DNA of 19,326 bases from Thiopontia sp964415865 (GTDB lineage Bacteria; Pseudomonadota; Gammaproteobacteria; GCF-002020875). Under the pieces are notes generated by a model. It saw only the letters and a program-made list of their open reading frames with translations. It was not told where the DNA came from and ran no database searches. This document shows positions 7,672 through 15,866 of the stretch, one piece after another. Numbering within the stretch: the stretch's first letter is position 1; the number at the start of each line of letters is the position of its first letter. The position numbers were made by a program, and so were the translations under genes. The stretch spans positions 1 to 19,326 of the forward strand of contig CAYQBY010000028.1 of the NCBI GenBank assembly GCA_964415865.1, in the 5' to 3' direction.

Positions 7672-8384
7672 GCCAATGACTCTTGCTGGTGCGCAATCAA
7701 TTCACCAATTCCCTGTTGCGCCAATGCCAACATCTGCTGCATCTCATCCATACTGAACGGGGCCTCCTCTGCTGTGCCCTGCACCTCAATAAACTGGCCA
7801 TCACTATTCATCACCACATTCATATCTGTCTCAGCATTGGAATCCTCAGCGTAATCCAGATCAAGAACCGGCACCCCTTGATATACCCCAACAGAGACTG
7901 ATGCGATTGGTGTTGTAATAGGGTTCTGCTTAACAGCTCCTCTCTCAATCAGGTGTTGAATCGCATCAGAGAGCGCAACAAAACCACCTGTAATGGATGC
8001 TGTACGGGTGCCTCCATCGGCCTGAATTACATCACAATCAACCGTAATCATCTGTTCGCCCAGCACCTCCAGATCAACTGCTGCTCGCAGGGAGCGTCCA
8101 ATCAGGCGCTGAATCTCCATGGTACGGCCACCCTGCTTGCCTCGTGCTGCTTCGCGCCCCATACGACTGCCTGTCGAACGTGGCAACATACCGTACTCTG
8201 CAGTGACCCACCCCTTGCCTTTACCTTTCAGCCAACGCGGAACTCTATCCTCCACTGACGCTGTACATATAACCTTGGTCTCACCAAACTCCACCAACAC
8301 CGAACCCTCCGCATGTTTGGTGTAATTACGGGTGATCTTGATCTTCCGCATCTGATTTGGTTCTCTATTGCTGGGTCTCATCAT
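7668..8384 (-). CDS. rph: Ribonuclease PH
   Basis: A cytoplasmic phosphate-dependent 3'-to-5' exoribonuclease that trims tRNA precursors and structured RNAs, active as a ring hexamer. The 238 residues match the family. Seen: the N-terminal RPSNREPNQMRKI, the GWVTAEYGMLPRSTGSR substrate channel, REAARGKQGGRT with its conserved arginines, the GTRTASITGG phosphate-binding loop (~125-134), and the LDLDYAEDSNAETDMNVVM metal-site segment. The gene opens with two ATGs. AAGGA is five bases from the first and eight from the second, and family members usually begin MRPS, so the second (8381) is equally likely. It heads the operon rph-rdgB-hemW-LCIB-like and is divergent from yicC, as in many gammaproteobacteria. 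Confidence 0.97.
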   Translation of the reverse strand: MMRPSNREPNQMRKIKITRNYTKHAEGSVLVEFGETKVICTASVEDRVPRWLKGKGKGWVTAEYGMLPRSTGSRMGREAARGKQGGRTMEIQRLIGRSLRAAVDLEVLGEQMITVDCDVIQADGGTRTASITGGFVALSDAIQHLIERGAVKQNPITTPIASVSVGVYQGVPVLDLDYAEDSNAETDMNVVMNSDGQFIEVQGTAEEAPFSMDEMQQMLALAQQGIGELIAHQQESLA

Positions 8385-8422
8385 CTAAATCCTTGTATAC
8401 TTTTAATCCTTGAGAATTGCAC

Positions 8423-8451
8423 ATTATCCGGTAATTATGAGAAGGGTTCAA
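8423..8451 (-). promoter_or_regulatory. Sigma-70-type promoter of the rph operon
   Basis: On the minus strand, TTGAAC (8451-8446, four of six) is separated by exactly 17 bases from GATAAT (8428-8423, five of six). Transcription would begin near 8416, about 30 bases before the rph start. The -35 lies just before the divergent yicC ATG (8454), so RNA polymerase binding here would compete with yicC expression. Confidence 0.55.
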
Positions 8452-8453
8452 AA

Positions 8454-9320
8454 ATGATTAGAAGCATGACGGCGTTTGCACGAAAAGATATTCAGGCCGA
8501 ATGGGGCAGCCTGGCATGGGAGATTCGTGCTGTAAATCACCGTTATCTTGAGCTTTTTCTCAGGCTACCCGAAGAGGTACGCGCCATTGAAAACAGAGCA
8601 CGTGAACAGGGCCGCAAGAGGTTAGCTCGCGGCAAGGTTGAGTGTGGACTACGTTATACCCCAGCCAGTAATACAGGTAGGGGCGTACAAATCAATGAAG
8701 AATTGGCTCAACAGGTTACAGATGCTGCAAAAACAGTAGCTCACCATATGGACAATGCGGCACGCATAGATCCTATGGAGATCCTCTCATGGCCTGGTGT
8801 CATTCAGTCAGATGATATTGATACCTCACTAATCCAGCAGCAGGCGCTAAAACTGTTCTCAACTACTCTTGATGAGCTGATAGAGACTCGAGAGCGTGAG
8901 GGAGAGCGTCTACAGGAGATGATCCAGCAACGCTGTGATGCCATGCGCCCTCTGGTTGAACAGGCAAAAATCGAGATGCCAAAGGTTATGAAGAGTGTCC
9001 GACAGAAACTTCATGAACGCCTGGAGGAGTTTTTAGAACAGGCAGATGAGACACGCCTAGAGCAGGAGATGGCTCTGCAGGCACAAAAGCTTGATATTGA
9101 TGAGGAGATGGATCGGCTCACAACACATCTGGATGAGGTGGAGCGTATCCTGAAAAAAGGTGGGGCTGTTGGGCGTCGGCTCGATTTCCTGATGCAGGAG
9201 CTCCACCGAGAGGCCAACACACTCGGATCCAAATCAGCCCATATCGAGACCACCCGGATCTCCGTCGAGATGAAGGTGCTGATCGAACAGATGAGAGAGC
9301 AGGTACAAAACATTGAGTAG
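8454..9320 (+). CDS. yicC: YicC-family endoribonuclease
   Basis: A member of the YicC family, shown in E. coli to be an RNA endonuclease that can act on small RNAs; 288 residues, the normal length. Seen: the invariant N-terminal IRSMTAFAR, EIRAVNHRYLELFLRLPEE, the helical middle, and the conserved C-terminal domain GRRLDFLMQELHREANTLGSKS. An open frame extends upstream to 8313 but those 47 codons have no family resemblance and overlap rph. The ATG at 8454 has GAGAAGGG about eight bases before it and gives the canonical start. Its end overlaps gmk by eight bases. The locus is conserved in gammaproteobacteria. Confidence 0.95.
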   Translation: MIRSMTAFARKDIQAEWGSLAWEIRAVNHRYLELFLRLPEEVRAIENRAREQGRKRLARGKVECGLRYTPASNTGRGVQINEELAQQVTDAAKTVAHHMDNAARIDPMEILSWPGVIQSDDIDTSLIQQQALKLFSTTLDELIETREREGERLQEMIQQRCDAMRPLVEQAKIEMPKVMKSVRQKLHERLEEFLEQADETRLEQEMALQAQKLDIDEEMDRLTTHLDEVERILKKGGAVGRRLDFLMQELHREANTLGSKSAHIETTRISVEMKVLIEQMREQVQNIE

Positions 9321-9936
9321 AGGAACCCTATATATAGTTTCGGCACCCTCCGGGGCTGGTAAATCAAGTCTGTTACAGGCTGCACTTAGTGAGATCGATG
9401 GGGTTTTACTTTCTGTATCACATACCACTCGTGCACCCCGCCCCGGTGAGGAAAATGGTGTTCACTATAACTTCACATCCGTTGCTGATTTTCGTAAAGG
9501 GGTCGAGGCTGACCATTTTCTTGAGCATGCCCAGGTTTTTGATAACTATTACGGCACCTCTGAGATCTGGGTGCGCGATACCATGCAACGAGGCATGGAC
9601 GTTATTCTCGAGATTGACTGGCAGGGTGCGCGACAGGTACGTGACCGAATGAAAGAGGCTGTTGGTATTTTCATACTGCCACCCTCTCAACAGGCTCTGC
9701 AAGAACGTCTACAGGGGCGCGGCCAGGATAGTGAGGAGATCATCTCTCGACGGATGGATGATGCTGTCAGTGAGATGTCTCATTACGATGAATATGATTT
9801 TTTGATCATCAATGATGATTTTGCTCAGGCAAAAGATGAGCTTAAAGCCATTTTTCTTGCACAACGGTTACGAATCGATGCACAATCAGAGAAAAATGGC
9901 CTGTTACTCAAAAGTCTACTGGAAGAATCTAGTTGA
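9313..9936 (+). CDS. gmk: Guanylate kinase (TTG start)
   Basis: A cytoplasmic kinase that phosphorylates GMP to GDP with ATP, supplying GTP and, indirectly, (p)ppGpp. The 207 residues are normal. Seen: P-loop SAPSGAGKSS (10-19), the GMP-binding SHTTRAPRPGE, and the HYNF, DHFLEHAQVF and YYGTS segments, then EIDWQGARQV and the lid motif RLQGRG. The only in-frame start that leaves the P-loop intact is TTG at 9313, eight bases inside the end of yicC. AGCAGG lies about nine bases upstream, so translation is probably coupled to yicC. Its proximity to spoT links guanine nucleotide supply with alarmone metabolism. Confidence 0.97.
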   Translation: MSRGTLYIVSAPSGAGKSSLLQAALSEIDGVLLSVSHTTRAPRPGEENGVHYNFTSVADFRKGVEADHFLEHAQVFDNYYGTSEIWVRDTMQRGMDVILEIDWQGARQVRDRMKEAVGIFILPPSQQALQERLQGRGQDSEEIISRRMDDAVSEMSHYDEYDFLIINDDFAQAKDELKAIFLAQRLRIDAQSEKNGLLLKSLLEESS

Positions 9937-9990
9937 TTTATATAGAATTACCGGCCTTTTCGAGCTGAACACTGACTGGAGTAATTACTG

Positions 9991-10305
9991 ATGGCACGCA
10001 TTACCGTAGAAGACTGCCTGGATAAAATTGACAACCGCTTTGATATGACACTGATTGCCGCAGAGCGTGCACGTCAGATCGCCATGGGTGGAGAACCTAT
10101 GGTACCAGTTGATAATGACAAACCAACTGTAATTGCACTGCGAGAAATAGCTGCAGGTCTCATCAATCGTGACATTCTCGATCAAATAAAAGCCGCTGCA
10201 GCAGCAGCTGATGAGGAGGCCGCAGAAGAGGGTAATGAGAATGGTGAGGAAGAGAGTTCTGCCGATGCCGAAACAGTGGCAGTTGCCAAGGACGAGGCAG
10301 CTTAA
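9991..10305 (+). CDS. rpoZ: RNA polymerase omega subunit
   Basis: The small subunit that binds the beta' C-terminus, helps assembly, and forms part of ppGpp site 1 on RNA polymerase. The core (residues 1-68) is canonical: ARITVEDCLDKIDNRFDMTLIAAERARQ, then KPTVIALREIAAG. The N-terminal MAR segment that contributes to ppGpp binding is present. The last ~35 residues are an Ala/Glu-rich acidic tail, longer than E. coli's (104 versus 91 residues) and probably disordered. GGAG lies nine bases before the ATG. It stands between gmk and spoT, the standard order. Confidence 0.96.
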   Translation: MARITVEDCLDKIDNRFDMTLIAAERARQIAMGGEPMVPVDNDKPTVIALREIAAGLINRDILDQIKAAAAAADEEAAEEGNENGEEESSADAETVAVAKDEAA

Positions 10306-10326
10306 CGCTTACACTTCTCCTCTATC

Positions 10327-12534
10327 ATGTTTCTGATCAGCGATCTTGTCTCTCTCCTTGAGGGCTATCTTGATCAGAAACAGGTTAGCGAAATCTATGA
10401 GGCCTATCTCTTTTCTGCTGAGGCCCACGAAGGACAACACCGCGTAAGTGGTGAACCATATATATATCACCCCATTGAGGTTGCTCGTATTCTGGCAGAG
10501 ATGCGGATTGACCACACCACCATCATTGCTGCATTGCTACATGATGTACTGGAAGACACCAATCACTCTAGAAAAGAGCTGATCGCCAAGTTTGGCGAAG
10601 AGGTTACTGCGTTGGTTGATGGGGTCAGCAAGCTGACCCGTATGCAGATGGAGAGCCCGCAACATGCGCAGGCGGAGAATTTTCGCAAGATGATGCTGGC
10701 GATGACCAGGGATATCCGGGTTATCCTGATCAAGCTGGCTGACCGTCTCCATAATATGCGCACGCTTAACGGGATGAGAGCAGACAAGCGTCGCCGTATC
10801 GCCCAGGAAACACTGGAGATTCACGTCCCCATAGCCCACAGGCTGGGGATGAATAAGGTTGCTACCGAACTAAAAAATCTTGGCTTCTCAAACCTCTATC
10901 CAATGCGTGCGCGTGTTCTTGACCAAGCTGTCAATCAGGCTCGTGGCAACCGCAAGGAGGTGCTGGATACCATTGAGACCTCAATTAGCCAACGCCTGCT
11001 CGATACTAAGCTGGAGGCTGAAATAACAGGACGAGAAAAACACCTCTACAGCCTCTACAAAAAGATGAAGGATCAGCGCCTCCCCTTCAGCAAGATCTTT
11101 GATGTATATGCGTTTCGTATCATTGTTCCGTCTGTAGAGGAGTGCTACCAGGTTCTTGGCATTGTGCACAGCATCTATAAACCGGTTCCCGGCAAGTTCA
11201 AGGATTACATCGCAATCCCTAAATCGAACGGGTACCAATCACTCCACACCGTACTATTTGGACCTCATGGCGTTCCTGTAGAGATTCAGATCCGCACTCA
11301 GGAGATGCACACCATATCTGAAGAGGGAATTGCTGCGCATTGGGAATACAAGGAGAGCGACTCCTCCAATATAACCAATACTGAGAAACGGGCTCGGCAG
11401 TGGCTACAGGACTTGTTGGATCTACAAAAAAATACCGGGGACTCCATAGAATTTCTTGAGAGTGTGAAAATTGATCTGTTTCCTGATGAGGTCTATGTGT
11501 TTACCCCAAAAGGAAAGATCATGGAGTTTCCTCGTGGCGCCACTACACTCGACTTCGCCTACCGAATCCATACAGAGGTTGGCAACCATGCAGTGTCTGC
11601 CAGGGTCAACAGCAAAACAGTTCCTCTTAGCACCCATCTATTTAATGGACAGACCGTAGAGATCACCACAACACCTGATGCCAGACCCCATCCAGGGTGG
11701 CTGCAGTTTGTAACCACCGGCAAGGCACGCAGCAACATACGCCACTATCTTAAAAATCTGCAACAGGAAGAGGCTATAAGGCTGGGTGAAAAGCTATTGC
11801 TCAAGGCGCTCTCCAACCACAAGATTTCCAAGAAACGTTTCAAGAAGATGGAGATTGGTCAGTTACTGGAACAGCTCCAGCTAAAGGATAGAGGGGCTCT
11901 CTATAATGAGATTGGTATGGGGCAGAGAATGGCTGACCTTGTAGCTGGAAACCTTGTACAGTACAAAACCAAAGAGCCAAAAATCGACGAAAAGCGTCCA
12001 CGACAGAAAGGTAAAATGGCTGCATTGTGGAATCCGCTTTCAATGCTCTCCCCTATTCTCAAGAGAAGAGCGAAGAACCAACATAACCAGCGTCCCCTTA
12101 TGATCCGGGGAACAGAGGGAATGGTGGTTCACTTTGCAAAATGTTGTCGCCCCATTCCTGGTGACCCAATTATTGGACATATCAGCGCAGGTAAAGGGGT
12201 GGTTATTCACCGTAACGACTGTAAAAATGTTTCAAACCTGCAGAGTCATCCTGAACAGTGGGTGACTGTGGAGTGGTCCAATAAAAGTGCGCAGGATCTG
12301 CCCGCAGTAATCAGGATTGATGTTGCCAATAAGCCTGGTGTACTAGCCACGGTTGCTGCAACCATCTCGGAGATGGGTTCCAATATCGACAACGTCACAG
12401 TTGATGATCAGGACGGGCGCACTAATGCCATTACCTTTATTATTCGTGTTACTGACAGAAAGCATCTTGCGTCCATTATTCGCAAGATCAAAAAGCTGAA
12501 GCCTGTCACCACCATTCAGAGAATTAATGGATAA
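10327..12534 (+). CDS. spoT: Bifunctional (p)ppGpp synthetase/hydrolase SpoT
   Basis: The cytoplasmic long RSH enzyme that makes and degrades the alarmones pppGpp and ppGpp. Of its 735 residues, ~25-180 are the HD hydrolase domain, with manganese-site residues H48, H72-D73 and D139 all present. Residues ~225-350 are the synthetase domain with GREKHLYSLYKKM, DYIAIPKSNGYQSLHT and VEIQIRT. Then come TGS (~395-455), a helical region, the conserved-cysteine segment FAKCCRPIPGDPI, and a C-terminal ACT domain (~660-733). The synthetase charge motif reads K-F-K-D where bifunctional enzymes usually have R-x-K-D, a conservative change still unlike the acidic motif of RelA. No clear Shine-Dalgarno precedes the ATG, 21 bases after rpoZ. 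Confidence 0.97.
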   Translation: MFLISDLVSLLEGYLDQKQVSEIYEAYLFSAEAHEGQHRVSGEPYIYHPIEVARILAEMRIDHTTIIAALLHDVLEDTNHSRKELIAKFGEEVTALVDGVSKLTRMQMESPQHAQAENFRKMMLAMTRDIRVILIKLADRLHNMRTLNGMRADKRRRIAQETLEIHVPIAHRLGMNKVATELKNLGFSNLYPMRARVLDQAVNQARGNRKEVLDTIETSISQRLLDTKLEAEITGREKHLYSLYKKMKDQRLPFSKIFDVYAFRIIVPSVEECYQVLGIVHSIYKPVPGKFKDYIAIPKSNGYQSLHTVLFGPHGVPVEIQIRTQEMHTISEEGIAAHWEYKESDSSNITNTEKRARQWLQDLLDLQKNTGDSIEFLESVKIDLFPDEVYVFTPKGKIMEFPRGATTLDFAYRIHTEVGNHAVSARVNSKTVPLSTHLFNGQTVEITTTPDARPHPGWLQFVTTGKARSNIRHYLKNLQQEEAIRLGEKLLLKALSNHKISKKRFKKMEIGQLLEQLQLKDRGALYNEIGMGQRMADLVAGNLVQYKTKEPKIDEKRPRQKGKMAALWNPLSMLSPILKRRAKNQHNQRPLMIRGTEGMVVHFAKCCRPIPGDPIIGHISAGKGVVIHRNDCKNVSNLQSHPEQWVTVEWSNKSAQDLPAVIRIDVANKPGVLATVAATISEMGSNIDNVTVDDQDGRTNAITFIIRVTDRKHLASIIRKIKKLKPVTTIQRING

Positions 12535-12552
12535 CAATAGAGAACACAGATC

Positions 12553-12945
12553 ATGACAAACCGTAAGCTACAGATAGTTCAAACCGACAAGGCACCACAG
12601 GCTATTGGCACTTATTCACAAGCTGTACGCACTGGCGATACCGTCTACCTGTCAGGACAGATTCCGCTGATACCAGAGACCATGGAGATGGTTGAGGGAG
12701 ATATGGAGACGCACATTATCCGCGTGTTTGACAATCTCACTGCTGTTGCAGAGGCAGCTGGCGGCTCATTGGCAGACATCGTGAAACTGAATATCTTCCT
12801 GACTGACCTTAGCCACTTTCCACTGGTTAATGAGGTAATGGCACGCTACTTCAACACCCCATACCCTGCACGTGCAGCCGTTGGGGTTGCGGCACTTCCA
12901 AAAGATGCGGGGGTAGAGATGGACGGAGTAATGGTGCTGAGCTAG
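12553..12945 (+). CDS. ridA: RidA (YjgF/YER057c/UK114) enamine/imine deaminase
   Basis: A small cytoplasmic trimeric enzyme that hydrolyses reactive 2-aminoacrylate and related imines released by PLP enzymes such as threonine dehydratase. The 130 residues match the family. Seen: APQAIGTYSQAVRTGDTVYLSGQIPL, FDNLTAVAEAAGGSLADIVK, and YPARAAVGVAALPKDAGVEMD with the catalytic-site arginine R107 (R105 in E. coli). It begins 18 bases after spoT and occupies the place of trmH in the E. coli operon; pseudomonads also carry ridA here. Confidence 0.95.
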   Translation: MTNRKLQIVQTDKAPQAIGTYSQAVRTGDTVYLSGQIPLIPETMEMVEGDMETHIIRVFDNLTAVAEAAGGSLADIVKLNIFLTDLSHFPLVNEVMARYFNTPYPARAAVGVAALPKDAGVEMDGVMVLS

Positions 12946-12958
12946 CAACCAACAGACA

Positions 12959-15010
12959 TTGCCTGCTGTCTCCACACTAAAGGGGGTTGGTCCTCAACTC
13001 TCGAACAGATTAGAAAAGCTACAGATAAGGGAAGTAGCAGATCTGCTGTTTCATCTTCCTCTTCGTTATCAGGATAAGACTGAAATAACCCCAATCTCCT
13101 CACTGCAACCAGGCGATGAAAAGCTGGTTGAAGGGGTTATTCAAGGGTGTGCCATACGTTTTGGCAGGCGTCGCTCTCTACTCTGCACCATTGCTAACCA
13201 GAACAGCACTCTCACTATTCGTCTTTTCCATTTTAATAAACAACAACAGTCATCACTAAAAAGTGGGGGCTCTGTTCGCTGCTTTGGAGAGATTCGCCGA
13301 GGCCCATCCGGACTTGAAATGGTTCATCCAGAGTACAAGATTCTTCAGCCAGATAAGCCCTCGCCTGAACTGGAAAAAAACCTTACCCCAATATATCCGG
13401 CAACTGATGGGGTGCGGCAACGGACCCTGTTATCAATCACTACACAGGCACTTATACGGGCGCTCCCATTAGTTGTAGAGCTACTGCCAGACATCCCGCT
13501 GCTGAAACAGATGCCATCACTACAGGAGGCTCTGCAGACACTACATCGGCCTACTGCGGAGACTATCGCATCACTGCCACTATGCCGTGAACGAATTGCC
13601 TTTGAAGAGCTGCTTGCTCACCATCTAAGCCTTCAACAGTTGCGAAACAGCTACAGAAAAGATCATGCCATCTCACTACCATACGAGAGAGGAGCGGTAG
13701 ACAGTTTTATAGAACAGCTACCATTCACCCTGACAGCTGCACAGCAACGGGCAATAGATGAAATTTTTCTCGACATGCACCAGGACCACCCTATGCAACG
13801 GCTACTCCAGGGAGATGTTGGGTCTGGCAAAACCATTGTAGCCATCTGTGCAGTACTACATGCATCCAGCTCCGGACTGCAAGCAGCTCTAATGGCACCA
13901 ACAGAGCTGCTTGCAAGACAGCACTATAAAAACATTAGTAACCTGCTGGAGACACTGGAGATATCTACAGGATTTCTTTCAGGCAGCATGAACACAAAAG
14001 AGAGGGCTGAGGTTACTGACAAAATAGGTAGTGGTGAAATCTCGATTGTAGTAGGCACACACGCACTGTTTCAGAAAAATATTCAATTTAAAAACCTGGC
14101 ATTAATCATCATTGATGAGCAGCATCGCTTTGGGGTTGGGCAGCGACAGGCTTTGCAACAGAAAGGTAGTGACGACACCACAAAACCCCATCAGTTAATC
14201 ATGACTGCAACCCCAATCCCCCGCACCCTGGCCATGACATTCTATGCAGATCTTGACAGTACTATTATTGATGAACTTCCTCCTGGACGTACTCCCATTA
14301 CAACCGTCACCATACCTGAGTCTCGTCGAGACGAAGTGCTTGAACGGGTACATGTAAACTGCAAACAGGGTCGTCAGGCCTACTGGGTATGTCCACTTAT
14401 AGAGGAATCAGAGACCTTGCAGTGCCAGGCAGCTTCAGAAAGCGCCAAGGAGATTCAGCAACAGTTTCCGGACCTCTCCGTTGGCCTGGTGCATGGGCGC
14501 ATGCCGGCAAATGAAAAAGATGAGGTTATGGATAAGTTTCATCGAGGAGAGATACATATTCTAGTGGCAACCACTGTTATTGAGGTGGGAGTAGATGTCC
14601 CCAATGCCAGCCTGATGATTATTGAGAATGCCGAGCGACTAGGGCTATCCCAACTTCACCAGCTTAGGGGAAGAGTCGGACGCGGCACCCTCGCCAGCAG
14701 CTGTCTATTGATGTACCGAACCCCCCTTAGTAAAATAGCTACAGAGCGACTAACAACAATTCGAGAAAGCAATGACGGATTTGAAATAGCACGCAAAGAC
14801 TTAGAGATGCGCGGCCCGGGAGAGCTTCTGGGACGACGACAAACCGGAATACCACAACTACGCATAGCTGACCTGGCACGTGATCAACTGCTGATTCCCA
14901 CAGTAGAAGATGTTGCCAGACAGATGCTACAAAACAGCCCTCAGGACAAGATAACAAAACTGATTCAGCGCTGGATTCCAGATGCGGAGCGTTATCGCTC
15001 CACTGGTTAA
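12959..15010 (+). CDS. recG: ATP-dependent DNA helicase RecG (TTG start)
   Basis: A monomeric superfamily-2 helicase that reverses stalled replication forks and processes branched DNA and R-loops. Residues ~1-230 are the wedge domain with an OB fold (LKGVGPQLSNRLEKL, LLFHLPLRYQDKT). Residues ~255-683 are the helicase core: Walker A GDVGSGKT (285-292), Walker B DEQH (386-389), TATPIPRTLAMT, the HGRM segment and LRGRVGRG, ending with the RDLEMRGPGELLGRRQTG region. The length of 683 is close to the E. coli 693. The start must lie after an in-frame stop at 12938, and TTG at 12959 is the first possible start. No good Shine-Dalgarno is visible, so it probably depends on readthrough from ridA, 13 bases upstream. 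Confidence 0.96.
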   Translation: MPAVSTLKGVGPQLSNRLEKLQIREVADLLFHLPLRYQDKTEITPISSLQPGDEKLVEGVIQGCAIRFGRRRSLLCTIANQNSTLTIRLFHFNKQQQSSLKSGGSVRCFGEIRRGPSGLEMVHPEYKILQPDKPSPELEKNLTPIYPATDGVRQRTLLSITTQALIRALPLVVELLPDIPLLKQMPSLQEALQTLHRPTAETIASLPLCRERIAFEELLAHHLSLQQLRNSYRKDHAISLPYERGAVDSFIEQLPFTLTAAQQRAIDEIFLDMHQDHPMQRLLQGDVGSGKTIVAICAVLHASSSGLQAALMAPTELLARQHYKNISNLLETLEISTGFLSGSMNTKERAEVTDKIGSGEISIVVGTHALFQKNIQFKNLALIIIDEQHRFGVGQRQALQQKGSDDTTKPHQLIMTATPIPRTLAMTFYADLDSTIIDELPPGRTPITTVTIPESRRDEVLERVHVNCKQGRQAYWVCPLIEESETLQCQAASESAKEIQQQFPDLSVGLVHGRMPANEKDEVMDKFHRGEIHILVATTVIEVGVDVPNASLMIIENAERLGLSQLHQLRGRVGRGTLASSCLLMYRTPLSKIATERLTTIRESNDGFEIARKDLEMRGPGELLGRRQTGIPQLRIADLARDQLLIPTVEDVARQMLQNSPQDKITKLIQRWIPDAERYRSTG

Positions 15011-15093
15011 CCGCACTCAGAAACACACAAAGCCCCTTTATCAAACAATGGTTGTCAGATTGATAGCCTAACTATTACCTTAAGACCTAAAAA

Positions 15094-15672
15094 ATGAAAC
15101 AGACAATTGAAACCGTAATTAACCTAATGGCAGCCTCTGCTATTACCGCACCAAAGGCAGGAGGCAAAGATTGCCTGGAGATTGTGGCATTAACTGAACC
15201 AGATGATCTCCAGCAGATAGCTGATGAAATGAGAAAATATGCGCACAATAGCTCTAAAGAAAACTATTGGCACCGTGATGCAGCAAATGCTGAAAATGCA
15301 CAGGGACTACTACTAATTGGTTTAGCTGGCCCTGTAACTGCCGGCTATGATTGTGGTGGGTGTGGCTATAAAACGTGTCATGACTTTGAGCAGAAACGAG
15401 AGCTGAAAGATTTTGAAATGGGCTATACCGGTCCACACTGCATCATGAGAATGATGGACATTGGTGTTGCCCTATCATCTGCAGCCAAAGCAGCCAGCCT
15501 ACTCAATATCGATAATCGTGTTCAACAGAGGGTGGGAGCTGCTGCCAGGGCCCTGGGCTACATCAACTGTGAAGTTGCAATGGGCATTCCGATCAGCATA
15601 AGTGGAAAGAGCATTTTTTATGATCGTAAGACCCCAGCAAAATCGAGCCTTACCAGTAAAAAATCTGCATAA
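15094..15672 (+). CDS. DUF2148 Fe-S (ferredoxin-domain) protein
   Basis: A soluble 192-residue protein of the DUF2148 family, whose members carry a 4Fe-4S-type cysteine cluster; no function is established. The motif is C87-x2-C90-x4-C95 (YDCGGCGYKTC) followed by C116 in GPHCIMRMMDIGVALSSAAK. C27 and C159 are further cysteines. The last ~20 residues are basic and probably disordered. The family is most familiar to me from anaerobes and archaea, so its occurrence in this otherwise ordinary gammaproteobacterial stretch is notable. It lies 83 bases after recG on the same strand, far enough for its own promoter, but I see only a poor candidate. An AT-rich leader precedes the ATG with no strong Shine-Dalgarno. 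Confidence 0.82.
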   Translation: MKQTIETVINLMAASAITAPKAGGKDCLEIVALTEPDDLQQIADEMRKYAHNSSKENYWHRDAANAENAQGLLLIGLAGPVTAGYDCGGCGYKTCHDFEQKRELKDFEMGYTGPHCIMRMMDIGVALSSAAKAASLLNIDNRVQQRVGAAARALGYINCEVAMGIPISISGKSIFYDRKTPAKSSLTSKKSA

Positions 15673-15673
15673 C

Positions 15674-15688
15674 CAGGCTGTAGGCCTG
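15674..15688 (+). terminator. Weak hairpin after the DUF2148 gene
   Basis: CAGGC and GCCTG form a 5-bp stem around a 5-base loop immediately after the stop codon, followed by TTGTATCGTCT. The T-tract is poor, so termination here would be inefficient at best. It is the only stop-like structure for plus-strand transcripts from the yicC-to-DUF2148 block. Confidence 0.25.
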
Positions 15689-15751
15689 TTGTATCGTCTA
15701 CGCTCTATTGCTCTTCTCAGAATGACTCTGTACTAACATTTGGTTATCCAT

Positions 15752-15790
15752 AAAAAAACCAGCAACACCGAGGAGGAGGTGGGTTGCTGG
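15752..15790 (-). terminator. Intrinsic terminator of the candidate small RNA
   Basis: On the minus strand an 8-bp perfect stem (CCAGCAAC with GTTGCTGG), extended inside by ACC/GGT, is followed directly by seven T's (seven A's at 15752-15758 on the plus strand). There is no T-run on the plus side, so it works leftward only. No minus-strand protein gene lies upstream of it, which is why a small RNA is proposed. Confidence 0.8.
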
Positions 15791-15831
15791 CTACACTCAT
15801 TTACATGAAAAGTATCTATGTTCACTGAGTG
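15752..15831 (-). ncRNA. Candidate small RNA (~80 nt) with anti-Shine-Dalgarno loop
   Basis: The minus strand holds all parts of a free-standing small RNA and no gene. A promoter with a perfect TTGACA predicts a first base at about 15831. Exactly there the RNA begins with CACUCA, which pairs with UGAGUG about 32 bases on to close a 5' hairpin, with an inner ACAU/AUGU pairing. After a short linker comes a strong terminator hairpin ending in seven U's. Its apical loop reads UCCUCCUC, complementary to GAGGAGGA-type ribosome binding sites, like the C-rich seed loops of several bacterial small-RNA families. No conserved reading frame is apparent. I do not recognise it as a named family. Confidence 0.5.
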
Positions 15832-15837
15832 ATTACG

Positions 15838-15866
15838 ACATTACTCTTTCCGCCATATCTTGTCAA
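15838..15866 (-). promoter_or_regulatory. Promoter of the candidate small RNA
   Basis: On the minus strand, consensus TTGACA (15866-15861), a 17-base spacer and TAATGT (15843-15838), which keeps the three most important -10 positions (T1, A2, T6). The -35 lies in the palindrome CTTGTCAAG (15859-15867), shared with a plus-strand promoter, so only one polymerase could bind at a time. Confidence 0.5.

Noticed and set aside
8410..8438. Possible plus-strand yicC promoter TTGAGA-17-AATTAT
   Set aside because: The predicted start (~8445) would cut off most of the yicC Shine-Dalgarno; the spacing is good but the arrangement is not functional-looking.
8313..8453. 47-codon upstream extension of the yicC frame
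   Set aside because: It overlaps rph on the other strand, shows no family resemblance, and the ATG at 8454 has the proper Shine-Dalgarno and canonical IRSMTAFAR start.
15770..15825. Plus-strand AGGAGGAGGT as a ribosome binding site for a small gene (ATG at 15804)
   Set aside because: No start codon lies at workable spacing and the frame from that ATG ends after seven codons. The purine run is better explained as the complement of the small-RNA loop.
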